A stretch of DNA of 64,000 nt from JBEEFP01 sp041166085 (GTDB lineage Bacteria > Actinomycetota > Acidimicrobiia > Acidimicrobiales > JAFATL01): NCBI GenBank assembly GCA_041166085.1, contig JBEEFP010000038.1, forward strand, positions 1 to 64,000, in the 5' to 3' direction. Positions 23,934 through 31,934 of the stretch are shown one piece after another (within the stretch, counting starts at the first letter, position 1; every line of letters starts with the position of its first letter). The position numbers and the translations under genes were made by a program. Below the pieces are notes generated by a model that saw only the letters and a program-made list of their open reading frames with translations, had not been told where the DNA came from and did no database searches.

Positions 23934-24944
23934 GTGACGCCCCGACCGCCGCTCTCCGTCCTCGACCTGGCCATTGTCACCGCGGGCGGCACGACCGCCG
24001 AGGCGCTGGCCCGCTCGACGGCGCTCGCGCGGCGGGCCGAGGCCCTGGGCTACCGCCGCTTCTGGGTGGCCGAGCACCACAACATGCCGTCGGTCGCCAG
24101 CACCACCCCGCCCGTGCTCATGGCCCATCTGGCTGCGAGCACGTCCACGATCCGCGTCGGCTCGGGCGGCATCATGCTGCCCAATCACCCCGCGCTCGTC
24201 GTGGCCGAGCACATCGCCGCGCTGGAGGCACTGCACCCGGGGCGTATCGACCTCGGCATCGGGCGTGCCCCCGGCACCGACCCCGCGACGGCAGCCGCGC
24301 TGCGGCGGAGTGTCGATGCGCTCGGCGCCGAGGACTTCCCCCGCGACCTGCTCGACCTCATGGGTCTGCTGGGTGACCAGCGCGACGAGTTCCGCGGTCC
24401 GGGAGCGCTGTGGAAGCGCTTCTCGGCCACGCCGGTCGCGACCTCCAGCCCGCTGATCCTCCTGTTGGGGTCGAGCGGCTACAGCGCCCAGCTGGCGGGG
24501 CTGCTCGGGCTGCCGTTCGCCTTCGCCCACCACTTCGACACCGGCGGCACCCTCGAGGCGGTCGAGCTCTACCGGCGCGCCTTCCAGCCGTCGCCCGTGC
24601 TGGACGAGCCGCGCGTGATGGTGACGGCCAACGTGCTCGTCGCACCCACCGACACCGAGGCGCGCTGGGAGGCAGGACCGGGTCGGGTCATGGTGCAGGG
24701 CATCCGCAGCGGCCGCTTCGAGCCGTTGGTGTCACCCGAGGTGGCGGCGGCCCACCCGGCGATGCCGGCGGCGCGCGCCATGCCGTCCCAGCGGATCGTC
24801 GGCACGCCGGTGCACGCGGTCGAGCGTCTCGACGAGCTGGTGGCGGCGACGGACGCCGACGAGTTGATGGTGAGCACGGTGGCCCACGGCCTCGACGCCC
24901 GGTTGCGCAGCCTCGAGCTGCTGGCCGACGCCTGGTCGGTCTAG
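23934..24944 (+). CDS. Luciferase-like (LLM/MsnO8-type) flavin oxidoreductase
   Basis: A 336-residue TIM-barrel monooxygenase of the bacterial luciferase superfamily. Signature segments are GYRRFWVAEHHNMPSVAST near residue 40, IRVGSGGIMLPNHPALVVAE near 70 and GRIDLGIGRAPGTDP near 103, all typical of the LLM class-1 'MsnO8' group using FMN or F420. The non-prolyl cis motif region LILLLGSSGYSAQLA is present. GTG at 23934 is the chosen start. A 15-base segment after the upstream stop is identical to one at 14946. It closes the amidohydrolase/ligase operon. Confidence 0.8.
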   Translation: MTPRPPLSVLDLAIVTAGGTTAEALARSTALARRAEALGYRRFWVAEHHNMPSVASTTPPVLMAHLAASTSTIRVGSGGIMLPNHPALVVAEHIAALEALHPGRIDLGIGRAPGTDPATAAALRRSVDALGAEDFPRDLLDLMGLLGDQRDEFRGPGALWKRFSATPVATSSPLILLLGSSGYSAQLAGLLGLPFAFAHHFDTGGTLEAVELYRRAFQPSPVLDEPRVMVTANVLVAPTDTEARWEAGPGRVMVQGIRSGRFEPLVSPEVAAAHPAMPAARAMPSQRIVGTPVHAVERLDELVAATDADELMVSTVAHGLDARLRSLELLADAWSV

Positions 24945-25708
24945 CCCCGCGCAGATCGCACGAGGAGACTGCGCGCCAGTGGCCGGAGGTAGACCGCAGC
25001 CATGGCGGCGGCGACCACACCACCACTGAGCCACTGCCCGACCCCGTTCGTCTCACCTCCGACGACCGCGAGGCCGAAACTGTCGAGCAGAAGCCAAGCG
25101 CCGGCCGCGCCGAACAGCGTCACCGCGATGATGGGCGCGAAGCCGTCGGGCAGGAGGAGGTCATCGCCCTTCCATCGGCGCCGCATGAGCCAAGCCGCAC
25201 CGAGCGCGAGGAGCCCGAGCACGCCGGCGCCCGCTCGGTACATCACGACCTCGTCGTAGTGGTGGGCGACCGCGGCCTTCGCGCACGTGCCCTCGGCCGG
25301 GTAGTACTCGAGGAAGTAGTCGCAGCGGGCCTTGGTGTAGGTGACGCCGTTGGGGTCGCCGGCGACGAAGTCCTTGCCGAAGGCGGAGCCCATCCCCGCG
25401 GCCAGTGCCCCGCTCGCCCCGACCGCCACGAGTCCGATCCCGGCGAGGAACGCCAAGGTCACCACGAGCTGGCGCACCACGGCCATGTTGGGCACCGCGG
25501 CGAAGCCGCGCGCGACGTCGCGGGGCGAACCCATGCGGGTGACCGCGTCAGCGCGCGCCTGGTCTGTCGTTGCACCGGCGGCCTCGAGCTCGGCCGCCAC
25601 ATCGGTCAGGTGGTCGCCCACCTCGGCCAGCACCCGGCGCACGTCTGGCGCTCGGCCGCGGAGCTCGAGCACCAGCTGGTCCAGATAGGTCTCGATGGGA
25701 TCGCTCAT
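24941..25708 (-). CDS. HAAS-domain membrane protein, PadR partner
   Basis: A 255-residue protein. Residues 1-75 form the helical HAAS/DUF1700-like domain (PIETYLDQLVLELRGRAPDV, DVARGFA), followed by about six transmembrane segments. The gene overlaps the stop of the PadR gene by ATGA. Pairing of PadR with a HAAS-domain membrane protein is a common arrangement in which the regulator controls envelope functions. A loop with two cysteines (CDYFLEYYPAEGTCAKAA) between membrane segments suggests an outside disulphide. No enzymatic activity is apparent. Confidence 0.75.
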   Translation of the reverse strand: MSDPIETYLDQLVLELRGRAPDVRRVLAEVGDHLTDVAAELEAAGATTDQARADAVTRMGSPRDVARGFAAVPNMAVVRQLVVTLAFLAGIGLVAVGASGALAAGMGSAFGKDFVAGDPNGVTYTKARCDYFLEYYPAEGTCAKAAVAHHYDEVVMYRAGAGVLGLLALGAAWLMRRRWKGDDLLLPDGFAPIIAVTLFGAAGAWLLLDSFGLAVVGGETNGVGQWLSGGVVAAAMAAVYLRPLARSLLVRSARG

Positions 25709-26028
25709 ACCGACGCTCCCAGCACCGTGTTCATGCCGGCGGCGAACTGCTTCCATTCCTTGCGCTGCGCGGCCAGCGCCTTGGCTCCCGCCGCGGTGAT
25801 GGCGTACACCCGCCGGCGCCGCCCGGCCACGTCGGCCCACGAACTGCGCAGGTGCCCGCCCCGCTCGAGCCGGTGCAGAGCGGGATACAGCGTGCCCTCG
25901 GCCAGGTCGAAGGTGCCGTCGCTGCGCTCCCTCAGGGCGGCGGCGATGGCATACCCGTGCGCAGGCTTGTCCTCCACCGCCGCCAGCAGCAGCAGGTCGA
26001 GGTGCCCCTTGAGGCGCTCGCGGTTCAT
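25705..26028 (-). CDS. PadR-family transcriptional regulator
   Basis: A 107-residue winged-helix protein. The recognition region DLAEGTLYPALHRLERGGHL and the wing RRRRVYAITAAGAKAL are the classic PadR motif. The C-terminal helix is short, as in PadR subfamily 2. TAGAGT sits eight bases upstream of the ATG, so the message is probably leaderless. The region immediately upstream would hold an autoregulatory operator. It is coupled to the HAAS-domain membrane protein through an ATGA overlap. Confidence 0.85.
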   Translation of the reverse strand: MNRERLKGHLDLLLLAAVEDKPAHGYAIAAALRERSDGTFDLAEGTLYPALHRLERGGHLRSSWADVAGRRRRVYAITAAGAKALAAQRKEWKQFAAGMNTVLGASV

Positions 26029-26069
26029 ACCTTGCAACTCTAGGGATAGGTTCCCGAGGGGTCAAGCCG

Positions 26070-26249
26070 TCAGGTCAAGGCACGACGGGGGCGGCGCACC
26101 AGCTCGCCGCCGCAGTTGGGACAGAGCCCGTGCATCTCGGCCGCGCACCCGTCGCAGAACGTGCACTCGAAGCTGCAGATGACGGCACCCTCGGCATCGG
26201 GACCGAGGGCTTGCTCGCACCGTTCACATTTCGAGCGCATCTCGAGCAC
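26070..26249 (-). CDS. DUF1272 zinc-binding small protein
   Basis: A 59-residue protein with the DUF1272 pattern: VLEMRSKCERCEQALGPDAE, then ICSFECTFCDGCA and CPNCGGELVRRP. Eight cysteines in CxxC-type pairs would bind two zinc ions. The function of the family is not known. The GTG at 26249 is favoured over the ATG at 26240: family members start with a VLEMR-like leader, and TAGCCT is eight bases upstream, giving a leaderless start. It stands alone between PadR and a small membrane protein. Confidence 0.85.
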   Translation of the reverse strand: MLEMRSKCERCEQALGPDAEGAVICSFECTFCDGCAAEMHGLCPNCGGELVRRPRRALT

Positions 26250-26358
26250 GGAACGGGAGGCTACCGACCCGACGGCAGAGAGGCCTGCACCCTTTTTCGG
26301 TGCATCGACGGTTCCTACGCTTGATGTGAGCGCCCGATGGGCGCGCGATCGGGGGGAC

Positions 26359-26565
26359 ATGTTCGACCGACCTTGGCGGGTGTACCGGATCCTGGTGCCG
26401 CTCGCGGTTGTGGCCTTCTTCATTGCCGGACTCGGCGCCGACAAGACGCCGACTGACGGCGGCATGTACTACGTGGCCGTCACCGGCTGGATCGTCTTCT
26501 GCATCGCGTTCGTCGCCTTCCTCGTCTTCACCGCCGGGGTCGGCGTTCGCCGCGTGCGTCACTGA
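26359..26565 (+). CDS. Small two-helix membrane protein
   Basis: A 68-residue protein starting MFDRPWRVYRILVPLAVVAF with a first membrane helix at about 10-27 and a second at about 42-62 (AVTGWIVFCIAFVAFLVFTA), ending in a basic tail RRVRH. The ATG has a G-rich ribosome site (GGGGGG) two bases upstream and a small GC hairpin before that. No family was recognised. It is convergent with the gene at 26584. Confidence 0.6.
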   Translation: MFDRPWRVYRILVPLAVVAFFIAGLGADKTPTDGGMYYVAVTGWIVFCIAFVAFLVFTAGVGVRRVRH

Positions 26566-26583
26566 CCGGAGCCGTCAGGGGAA

Positions 26584-27588
26584 TCAGCCCGGCGGCAGGT
26601 TCTCCGCCCGCGCCACCGGGAAGTAGCGTTGGTGGTGGGCGCCGGTGAGCTCGTAGATCGCGGTGCCCTCCCAGCCGTCGGACGAGCGGACGACGACCTC
26701 GTTGAGGCCGCCGCCCAACGGGCCGTAGCGCTGGGCCCAGCGGCCCTCCGGCGCGTCGATGGTGACGACCCGCCCGCCCTCGAGCGTGAGCGAGACGCGG
26801 CCGGCCACGCCGGTGACGTTCTCGCCGTCGCGCTCGTAGGAGACCTCCTTGCCGTCGCCGCCGATCCAGTGCAGGTCGTGGTCGAACCGCACGACCGGAA
26901 TCGGAGGCGAGCCGTCGGCCGGCGCGAAGCAGCCGTCGGTGTAGACGGGCGCGCCGTTGGTGTACTCCCAGTGCCACACCGCGAACATGCCTTCGGGGAA
27001 CTGCACCGCGAGCCACATCCAGAGCGGGACGCGCCCGTGGTCACGGATGCCCCACGAGTGATCGCGCTGGCCCCACCAGTCCCGCACCTCGTGGGTCGTG
27101 CCCATGTGCGTGAAGGTGCCGTTGTACGTGCCGGACTGGATCATGTGGCTCTGGTCCCAGATGATCTCGTGTCCCGCCTTCATGGTCCCCCGCCGCAGTC
27201 CGTGCTCGCGCGTGCGGGCCGTGAACGTGAGGTCGAGCGAGACGGGCGCGGCCGGAACCTCGTCGACGTGCAACTCGACCCGCTTGTACGGCTCGGCGAT
27301 GTCGATGCGCACCGGTCCGACTGCCATGGTGTGCGGGTCGCCGTCGTACGGCCGCACGTGCTGGGCGATGGTCGGCGCGTCACCCACCCGTCCCAGCTGC
27401 AGGCTGTCCATGTGCTCCCGCTTCGGAAAATGGGCGAGGGTGAGGATGAGGACGTCGCCCAGTCCGTCGCGCGGGTGGACGATGAAGAACAGGCTCTCCC
27501 GCCAGTGCTCGTGGTGGGTGACGACGTTCGGCAGTGGTTCGGGGATCTGATGGACGAAGTACTCGTCCATCGCCGTGAGGGCGGGCAT
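26584..27588 (-). CDS. CrtC/AttH-like lipocalin-fold protein (DUF7064/7065 type)
   Basis: A 334-residue protein resembling the hydroxyneurosporene synthase/AttH-like family. It shows two consecutive lipocalin-like beta domains; conserved aromatic and His motifs are RDWWGQRDHSWGIRDHGRVP near residue 180 and MFAVWHWEYTNG near 205. Relatives include carotenoid hydratases and many uncharacterised actinobacterial proteins in terpenoid or steroid loci. It is divergent from the PhyH-type oxygenase with 24 bases between starts. The exact substrate is unknown. Confidence 0.65.
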   Translation of the reverse strand: MPALTAMDEYFVHQIPEPLPNVVTHHEHWRESLFFIVHPRDGLGDVLILTLAHFPKREHMDSLQLGRVGDAPTIAQHVRPYDGDPHTMAVGPVRIDIAEPYKRVELHVDEVPAAPVSLDLTFTARTREHGLRRGTMKAGHEIIWDQSHMIQSGTYNGTFTHMGTTHEVRDWWGQRDHSWGIRDHGRVPLWMWLAVQFPEGMFAVWHWEYTNGAPVYTDGCFAPADGSPPIPVVRFDHDLHWIGGDGKEVSYERDGENVTGVAGRVSLTLEGGRVVTIDAPEGRWAQRYGPLGGGLNEVVVRSSDGWEGTAIYELTGAHHQRYFPVARAENLPPG

Positions 27589-27612
27589 GGGCCCGTTCTA
27601 CACTCGACACGC

Positions 27613-28386
27613 GTGGCTACGCCTTTGGACAGCAGGGCCGACGAGGTCCTCAAGGGACTGCACGAGGACGGCTACTACGTCGTCGAGCGCTTCCTTGCGC
27701 CCGATCGGGTCGAGGAGATGAAGGCCGATCTCCTCCGCATCCTCGAGAGGACACCCACCGGGCGCAACGACTTCGAGGGCTTCTCGACCCAACGCATCTA
27801 CGCCCTCTTCGCCAAGACGCGGTGCTTCGACGATCTGGCCATCGACCCCCTCGTGTGGGACGTGAGCGCCGAGGTTCTCGGTCCGTGGTTCCAGCTCAGC
27901 GCGCCCACCGGCATCCACATCGGCCCAGGCGAGCCGGCGCAGGTCCTGCACCACGACGACTCCATCTACCCGCTGCCCAAGCCCCACCAGGAAGTCGTGA
28001 TCAACACCATGTGGGCCTTCGACGACTTCGTCGAGGAGAACGGGGCGACCCGCATGATCCCCGGCAGCCATCGCTGGCCGCCCGACCGCCTCCCGACCCC
28101 GCAAGAGACCGTCCCGATGGAGATGCCGGCGGGCTCGGTGATGTTCTACCTGGGCAGCGTGTGGCACGGCGGCGGCGCCAACCGCACTGAGCGGCCTCGC
28201 CTCGGCGTCATCCTCGAGTTCGTCGTGTCATGGCTGCGGGCCCAGGAGAACCACGTGCTCGCCGTGCCGCGCGACGTCGCGGCCACCCTGCACGAACGGC
28301 TCCAGGAGCTGCTCGGGTACAACATTTATCCGCCGTTCATGGGCTACGTGGACGGCCGTCACCCCAGGCGGACGCTCGAGCGTTAG
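27613..28386 (+). CDS. Phytanoyl-CoA dioxygenase (PhyH) family protein
   Basis: A 257-residue Fe(II)/2-oxoglutarate oxygenase. The iron triad is visible as the HxD in VLHHDDSIY (residues 113-116) and the distal His in VWHGGGANRT near 184; the Arg of NRTERPR in the same segment would bind 2-oxoglutarate. It opens at GTG 27613 with TACACT eight bases before, a leaderless pattern. The family hydroxylates branched lipids, CoA esters or natural products. Its neighbours (CrtC-like protein, MaoC, SDR, hydratase) fit degradation of an isoprenoid or other branched compound. Confidence 0.85.
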   Translation: MATPLDSRADEVLKGLHEDGYYVVERFLAPDRVEEMKADLLRILERTPTGRNDFEGFSTQRIYALFAKTRCFDDLAIDPLVWDVSAEVLGPWFQLSAPTGIHIGPGEPAQVLHHDDSIYPLPKPHQEVVINTMWAFDDFVEENGATRMIPGSHRWPPDRLPTPQETVPMEMPAGSVMFYLGSVWHGGGANRTERPRLGVILEFVVSWLRAQENHVLAVPRDVAATLHERLQELLGYNIYPPFMGYVDGRHPRRTLER

Positions 28387-28886
28387 GCGCGGTGGATGAG
28401 GTTCATGCGGGCGGTGACGACCGGCTCGCCCGTCTTCTCGTCCTTGAACGCGTTCTCGGTGACGAGAAACGTCATCGTCTTGCCCTTGCTCTCCTTCTCG
28501 TAGAGATCGACGACGGTGCCCTCACCCACGAGGACGTCGCCGACGGAGAGCGGGCGGTGGTAGGTGAACTCCTGCTCGCCGTGCAGGATCATCCCGCCCT
28601 TGGACATGAGCCCGCCCATGATCTTCATGACAGGCGACGTGCCGCCCGGCTGGGCCGGGTTGTCCGCGGGCTGGTCCTCTGGGAAGGTGCCCCAGTTGTT
28701 CATGGCGAACGCGTAGGTGGGCGGAGCAGGGATGGCATCGAGCCCGGCCGCCTTGGCCGCGGCGGCGTCCTGGTACACGGGGTTGTTGTCCTTGACCGCC
28801 TTGGCGAAGTTGGACACGGGGCCTCGTTCGATGACGACCTTCCACCGTCCGGTGCACTGCCCGATCACGCTCTTGTCCACGGCCAT
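28383..28886 (-). CDS. MaoC-like (FAS1-type dehydratase N-domain) hydratase
   Basis: A 167-residue hot-dog protein beginning AVDKSVIGQCTGRWKVVIER with the hydration-domain segment NPVYQDAAAAKAAGLDAIPA and later GEQEFTYHRPLSVGD. This is the MaoC N-terminal/FAS1-like dehydratase type, which usually works as a heterodimer with a second hot-dog subunit carrying the active-site Asp/His. No partner is adjacent. GAGAGG lies nine bases before the ATG. It diverges from the SDR across operator site C, so both could be controlled together. Confidence 0.75.
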   Translation of the reverse strand: MAVDKSVIGQCTGRWKVVIERGPVSNFAKAVKDNNPVYQDAAAAKAAGLDAIPAPPTYAFAMNNWGTFPEDQPADNPAQPGGTSPVMKIMGGLMSKGGMILHGEQEFTYHRPLSVGDVLVGEGTVVDLYEKESKGKTMTFLVTENAFKDEKTGEPVVTARMNLIHRA

Positions 28887-28908
28887 GCCGAACGTCCTCT
28901 CCACTCGG

Positions 28909-28930
28909 TAAGGTGACGACCCGTCAGATA
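28909..28930 (+). promoter_or_regulatory. -10 box with GTGAC-N5-GTCAG operator (site C)
   Basis: TAAGGT (28909-28914) overlaps GTGACGACCCGTCAG (28913-28927), which contains the perfect inverted repeat TGACG-ACC-CGTCA. It lies in the divergent gap between the MaoC-like gene (start 28886) and the SDR gene (start 28963). It shares TGACGACC with site B at 20650, and ATAC follows it as at site D. Confidence 0.55.
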
Positions 28931-28962
28931 CAGAACATAGCGAGAAGCGAGGAAGGGCTGCC

Positions 28963-29895
28963 ATGGGGCTCCTGGATGGAAAGGTCGCCATCGTCACCGG
29001 CGCCGGGCACGGCATCGGGCGGGGCGAGGCACTGGAGCTGGCGGCGGAGGGCGCCAAGGTCATCGTCAACGACCTCGGTGGCTCGCTGAGCGGCGAAGGG
29101 GCCGACAAGCGGCCGGCCGAGGAGGTCGCGGAGATCATCAAGTCTCGCGGTGGCGAGGCCACACCGAACTACGACGACATCGCCGACTGGAACGGGGCCA
29201 AGAGCCTCGTCGACCAGGCGGTCGAGACCTACGGCGGCCTCGACATCCTCGTCAACAACGCCGGGATCATCCGCGACAAGATGATCTTCTCCATGACGGA
29301 GGACGACTTCGACTCGGTCGTGCGCGTCCACCTCAAGGGCACGTTCGCCACCACCCACCACGCCGCGGTCTACTGGCGGGCGCAGTCCAAGGCCGGCAAC
29401 CAGCCCCGCGCCGCCATCGTCAACACGGTCAGCTCGGCCGGTCTCCAGGGCAACGTGGGCCAGGCCAACTACGGCTCGGCCAAGGCCGCCATCGCCGCGC
29501 TCACCGTCATCTCCTCGCTCGAGCTCGGACGCATCGGCGTGCGGGCCAACGCGGTCGCACCCGGCGGGGTCACCCGCATGTCGGCCGCCGTCGTCAAGGA
29601 CATGGAGGTGAAGGAAGCCGACGAGTACAGCGAGGAGGACGGCTACCAGCGCCTCAACCCTGGCAACTCGGCGCCGATGGTGGCGTGGCTCGCGTCCGAC
29701 CAGGCCATGCACGTCACCGGCCAGGTCTTCCGCGCCGTCGGCAGCAAGATCGGCCACTACCTGCCCTGGCACGTCGGCACCGAGATCGACACGCCCAAGG
29801 AGCCGGCCAAGTGGAAGCCGGCCGACATCGGCCCGGCCGTCAACGCCAAGATCTTCGGCTCCCGCAACCCCGGGCTGCAGATGGGCGGGGGTTGA
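28963..29895 (+). CDS. SDR, multifunctional-enzyme type (3-hydroxyacyl-CoA dehydrogenase-like)
   Basis: A 310-residue SDR: cofactor motif VTGAGHGIGRG near residue 12, an Asp after the second strand (IVNDLGGSLSGEG), NNAG near 101, and YGSAKAAI near 168. The sequence resembles the 3-hydroxyacyl-CoA dehydrogenase part of peroxisomal multifunctional enzyme 2. The C-terminal extension (WKPADIGPAVNAKIFGSRNP) is typical of this group. It starts after GAGGAAGG and is followed directly by an enoyl-CoA hydratase and a thiolase, forming a beta-oxidation block. It lies downstream of operator site C. Confidence 0.85.
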   Translation: MGLLDGKVAIVTGAGHGIGRGEALELAAEGAKVIVNDLGGSLSGEGADKRPAEEVAEIIKSRGGEATPNYDDIADWNGAKSLVDQAVETYGGLDILVNNAGIIRDKMIFSMTEDDFDSVVRVHLKGTFATTHHAAVYWRAQSKAGNQPRAAIVNTVSSAGLQGNVGQANYGSAKAAIAALTVISSLELGRIGVRANAVAPGGVTRMSAAVVKDMEVKEADEYSEEDGYQRLNPGNSAPMVAWLASDQAMHVTGQVFRAVGSKIGHYLPWHVGTEIDTPKEPAKWKPADIGPAVNAKIFGSRNPGLQMGGG

Positions 29896-30717
29896 TTGCC
29901 TAGCTACGAGACGCTCGGGTACGCCGAGGCCGACGGTGTCGCCACCGTCACCCTGAACCGGCCCGAGCAGCACAACGCCTTCGATCTGCAGATGCAGCGC
30001 GAGCTGCGCGAGGTGTGGCGCTCACTGCGCACCAACGACGACGTCCGCTGCGCCATATTGACTGCCGCTGGAGACAGAGCGTTCTGCACGGGCATCGATC
30101 GGGGCGAGGCCATGGACCCCGACCACACCTGGCCCGAGGACGTGCTCGTCGGCTCGCAGGGCACGCCGTTCCAGTTCGACGACCCAGGCGACCGCATCGG
30201 TCCCAAGACGAACGATCTGTGGAAGCCGGTCATCGCCGCGGTCAACGGCATGGCCTGCGGCGGCGCCTTCTACCTGCTGGGCGAGGTCGAGTTCATCATT
30301 GCCGCCGACCACGCCACCTTCTTCGACCCGCACGTGACCTACGGGATGACCGCCGCCTTCGAGCCCATCCACATGGCCGGTCGCATGCCGTTCGGCGAGA
30401 TCATGCGGCTGTCGCTGCTCGGCAACCACGAGCGCCTGTCGGCGCGGCGGGCCCATCAGGTCGGACTGGTGAGCGAGGTCGTCCCTGGCGACAAGCTGCT
30501 GGAGGCGGCCCAGTGGGCGGCATCGGCCATCGCGTCGGCGCCCGCGCTGGCGACCCAGGGAACGGTGCGGGCCATCTGGGCCACCCGCGACATGACGCGC
30601 GCCCAGGCGCTGGCCCAGGGCTACGCCTACATCGGGCTCGGCACCAACGCGGAGTCCATCCGTGAGGGGCAGGAGCTGTTCGCGTCAGGTCGACGCATAG
30701 AACCGAGGATCCGCTAG
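29896..30717 (+). CDS. Enoyl-CoA hydratase/isomerase
   Basis: A 273-residue crotonase-family protein with oxyanion segments DRAFCTGIDRGEAMDP near residue 60 and VNGMACGGAFYLLGEVEFII near 115. The catalytic glutamate positions are not classical (TYGMTAAFEPIHMAGRMPFG). It starts at a TTG placed immediately after the SDR stop and preceded by a G-run; no ATG or GTG near it would preserve the N-terminal strand. Its stop overlaps the GTG of the thiolase. The pair probably handles one acyl-CoA intermediate in sequence. Confidence 0.8.
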   Translation: MPSYETLGYAEADGVATVTLNRPEQHNAFDLQMQRELREVWRSLRTNDDVRCAILTAAGDRAFCTGIDRGEAMDPDHTWPEDVLVGSQGTPFQFDDPGDRIGPKTNDLWKPVIAAVNGMACGGAFYLLGEVEFIIAADHATFFDPHVTYGMTAAFEPIHMAGRMPFGEIMRLSLLGNHERLSARRAHQVGLVSEVVPGDKLLEAAQWAASAIASAPALATQGTVRAIWATRDMTRAQALAQGYAYIGLGTNAESIREGQELFASGRRIEPRIR

Positions 30718-31862
30718 TGGGACGCCGGGTCGCCATCGTGGGCGCGGCGACGTCCGATCTCGGGCGGGTCGACGACAAGTCGCCGTTCCAGCTGCACCAG
30801 CAGGCCGCGGCGCGCGCGCTGCACGACGCAGGACTGACGCGAGACGACGTCGACGGCTTCATGTCCACCGGCATGGGTGCGCTCGCGCCGGTCGAGGTGG
30901 CCGAGTACCTCGGACTGCGACCCACCTACATCGACTCGACAGGCGTGGGTGGCAGCGCGTGGGAGTTCATGGCCGAGCACGCCATGGCGGCCATCAGCGA
31001 GGGGCTGGCCGAGACCATCGTGCTGGCCTACGGGTCGACGGCGCGAGCGGATCTCAAGCGGGGCTTCCGCACCGCCAACCTCCGCTTCGGCAACCGCGGC
31101 CCGGTGCAGTTCGACGTCCCCTACGGCCACACGCTGATCGCCAAATACGCCATGGCCGCCCAGCGCCACATGCACGAGTTCGGCACCACCATCGAGCAGC
31201 TGGCCGAGATCGCGGTGTCGGCCCGCTTCAACGCCAAGGACAACCCCGAGGCCTACTACCGCGACCCCATCACCATCGACGACGTCCTCGACTCGCCGTT
31301 GGTGGCCGACCCGTTCACGTCGCTGCACTGCTGCATCCGCTCTGACGGTGGTGCGGCGGTGGTCATCACCAGCGAGGAGCGGGCGCGGGACTGCGCCAAG
31401 TCGCCCGTGTGGATCCTCGGCACAGGTGAGGCCGTCTCGCACACGACGATGAGCGAATGGCACGACTTCACCGAGTCGCCGTGCGTGGAGTCCGGCCGTC
31501 TCGCCTTCCAACGGGCGGGCGTGACGCCCGACGACATCGACGTGTGCGAGCTCTACGACGCCTTCACGTCGATGATGCTGCTCACCGTCGAGGGGCTCGG
31601 GTTCTGCAAGAAGGGTGAAGGCGGACCCTTCGTGGAGGACGGCAGGCTCCGCCTGGGCGGGGCGCTGCCCACCAACACCGACGGGGGCGGCTTGTCCGCC
31701 TGCCACCCCGGCATGCGCGGCCTGTTCCTGCTCGTCGAGGCCACCCGCCAGCTGCGGGGCGAGTGCGGTCCCCGTCAAGTGCCCGACGCCCGGCTGGCCT
31801 GCGTCAACGGCACCGGTGGCTGGTTCTCGTCGGCCTCCACCGTCATCCTCGGCACCGACTGA
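30717..31862 (+). CDS. Thiolase-fold lipid-transfer protein (SCP-x/Ltp type)
   Basis: A 381-residue thiolase-like protein (VGAATSDLGRVDDKSPFQLH). The segment DSTGVGGSAWEFMAEHAMAA lacks a clear nucleophilic Cys at the usual position. DVCELYDAFTSMMLLTVEGL and GGLSACHPGMRGLFLLVEAT are characteristic of the Ltp/SCP-x branch. Its start GTG overlaps the hydratase stop (TAGTG). No DUF35 partner is adjacent, unlike the paralogue at 12557, so it could borrow that partner or work alone. Function is probably thiolytic or retro-aldol side-chain cleavage. Confidence 0.8.
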   Translation: MGRRVAIVGAATSDLGRVDDKSPFQLHQQAAARALHDAGLTRDDVDGFMSTGMGALAPVEVAEYLGLRPTYIDSTGVGGSAWEFMAEHAMAAISEGLAETIVLAYGSTARADLKRGFRTANLRFGNRGPVQFDVPYGHTLIAKYAMAAQRHMHEFGTTIEQLAEIAVSARFNAKDNPEAYYRDPITIDDVLDSPLVADPFTSLHCCIRSDGGAAVVITSEERARDCAKSPVWILGTGEAVSHTTMSEWHDFTESPCVESGRLAFQRAGVTPDDIDVCELYDAFTSMMLLTVEGLGFCKKGEGGPFVEDGRLRLGGALPTNTDGGGLSACHPGMRGLFLLVEATRQLRGECGPRQVPDARLACVNGTGGWFSSASTVILGTD

Positions 31863-31896
31863 GCGCGACCCCGCGGCGGGGGTGACGGAATTCATG

Positions 31897-31926
31897 TTGA
31901 ACCGTTGTTCACTTTGTCCGTAGGGT
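31897..31926 (+). promoter_or_regulatory. Leaderless promoter with TGAAC-N4-GTTCA repeat
   Basis: A -35 element TTGAAC (31897-31902), 18-base spacer and -10 TAGGGT (31921-31926) end eight bases before the GTG start of the ABC ATPase. TGAACCGTTGTTCA (31898-31911) is a perfect inverted repeat overlapping the -35. Its GAAC-N4-GTTC core also resembles an SOS box, but the outer bases do not match well. Confidence 0.6.
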
Positions 31927-31934
31927 CCGGGTCA

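Noticed and set aside
26568..26584. CTGAC-N7-GTCAG palindrome between two convergent genes.
   Set aside because: The spacer is 7 bases rather than 5, there is no -10 box, and it lies at gene ends, so it is not counted in the operator set; it may be a weak terminator.
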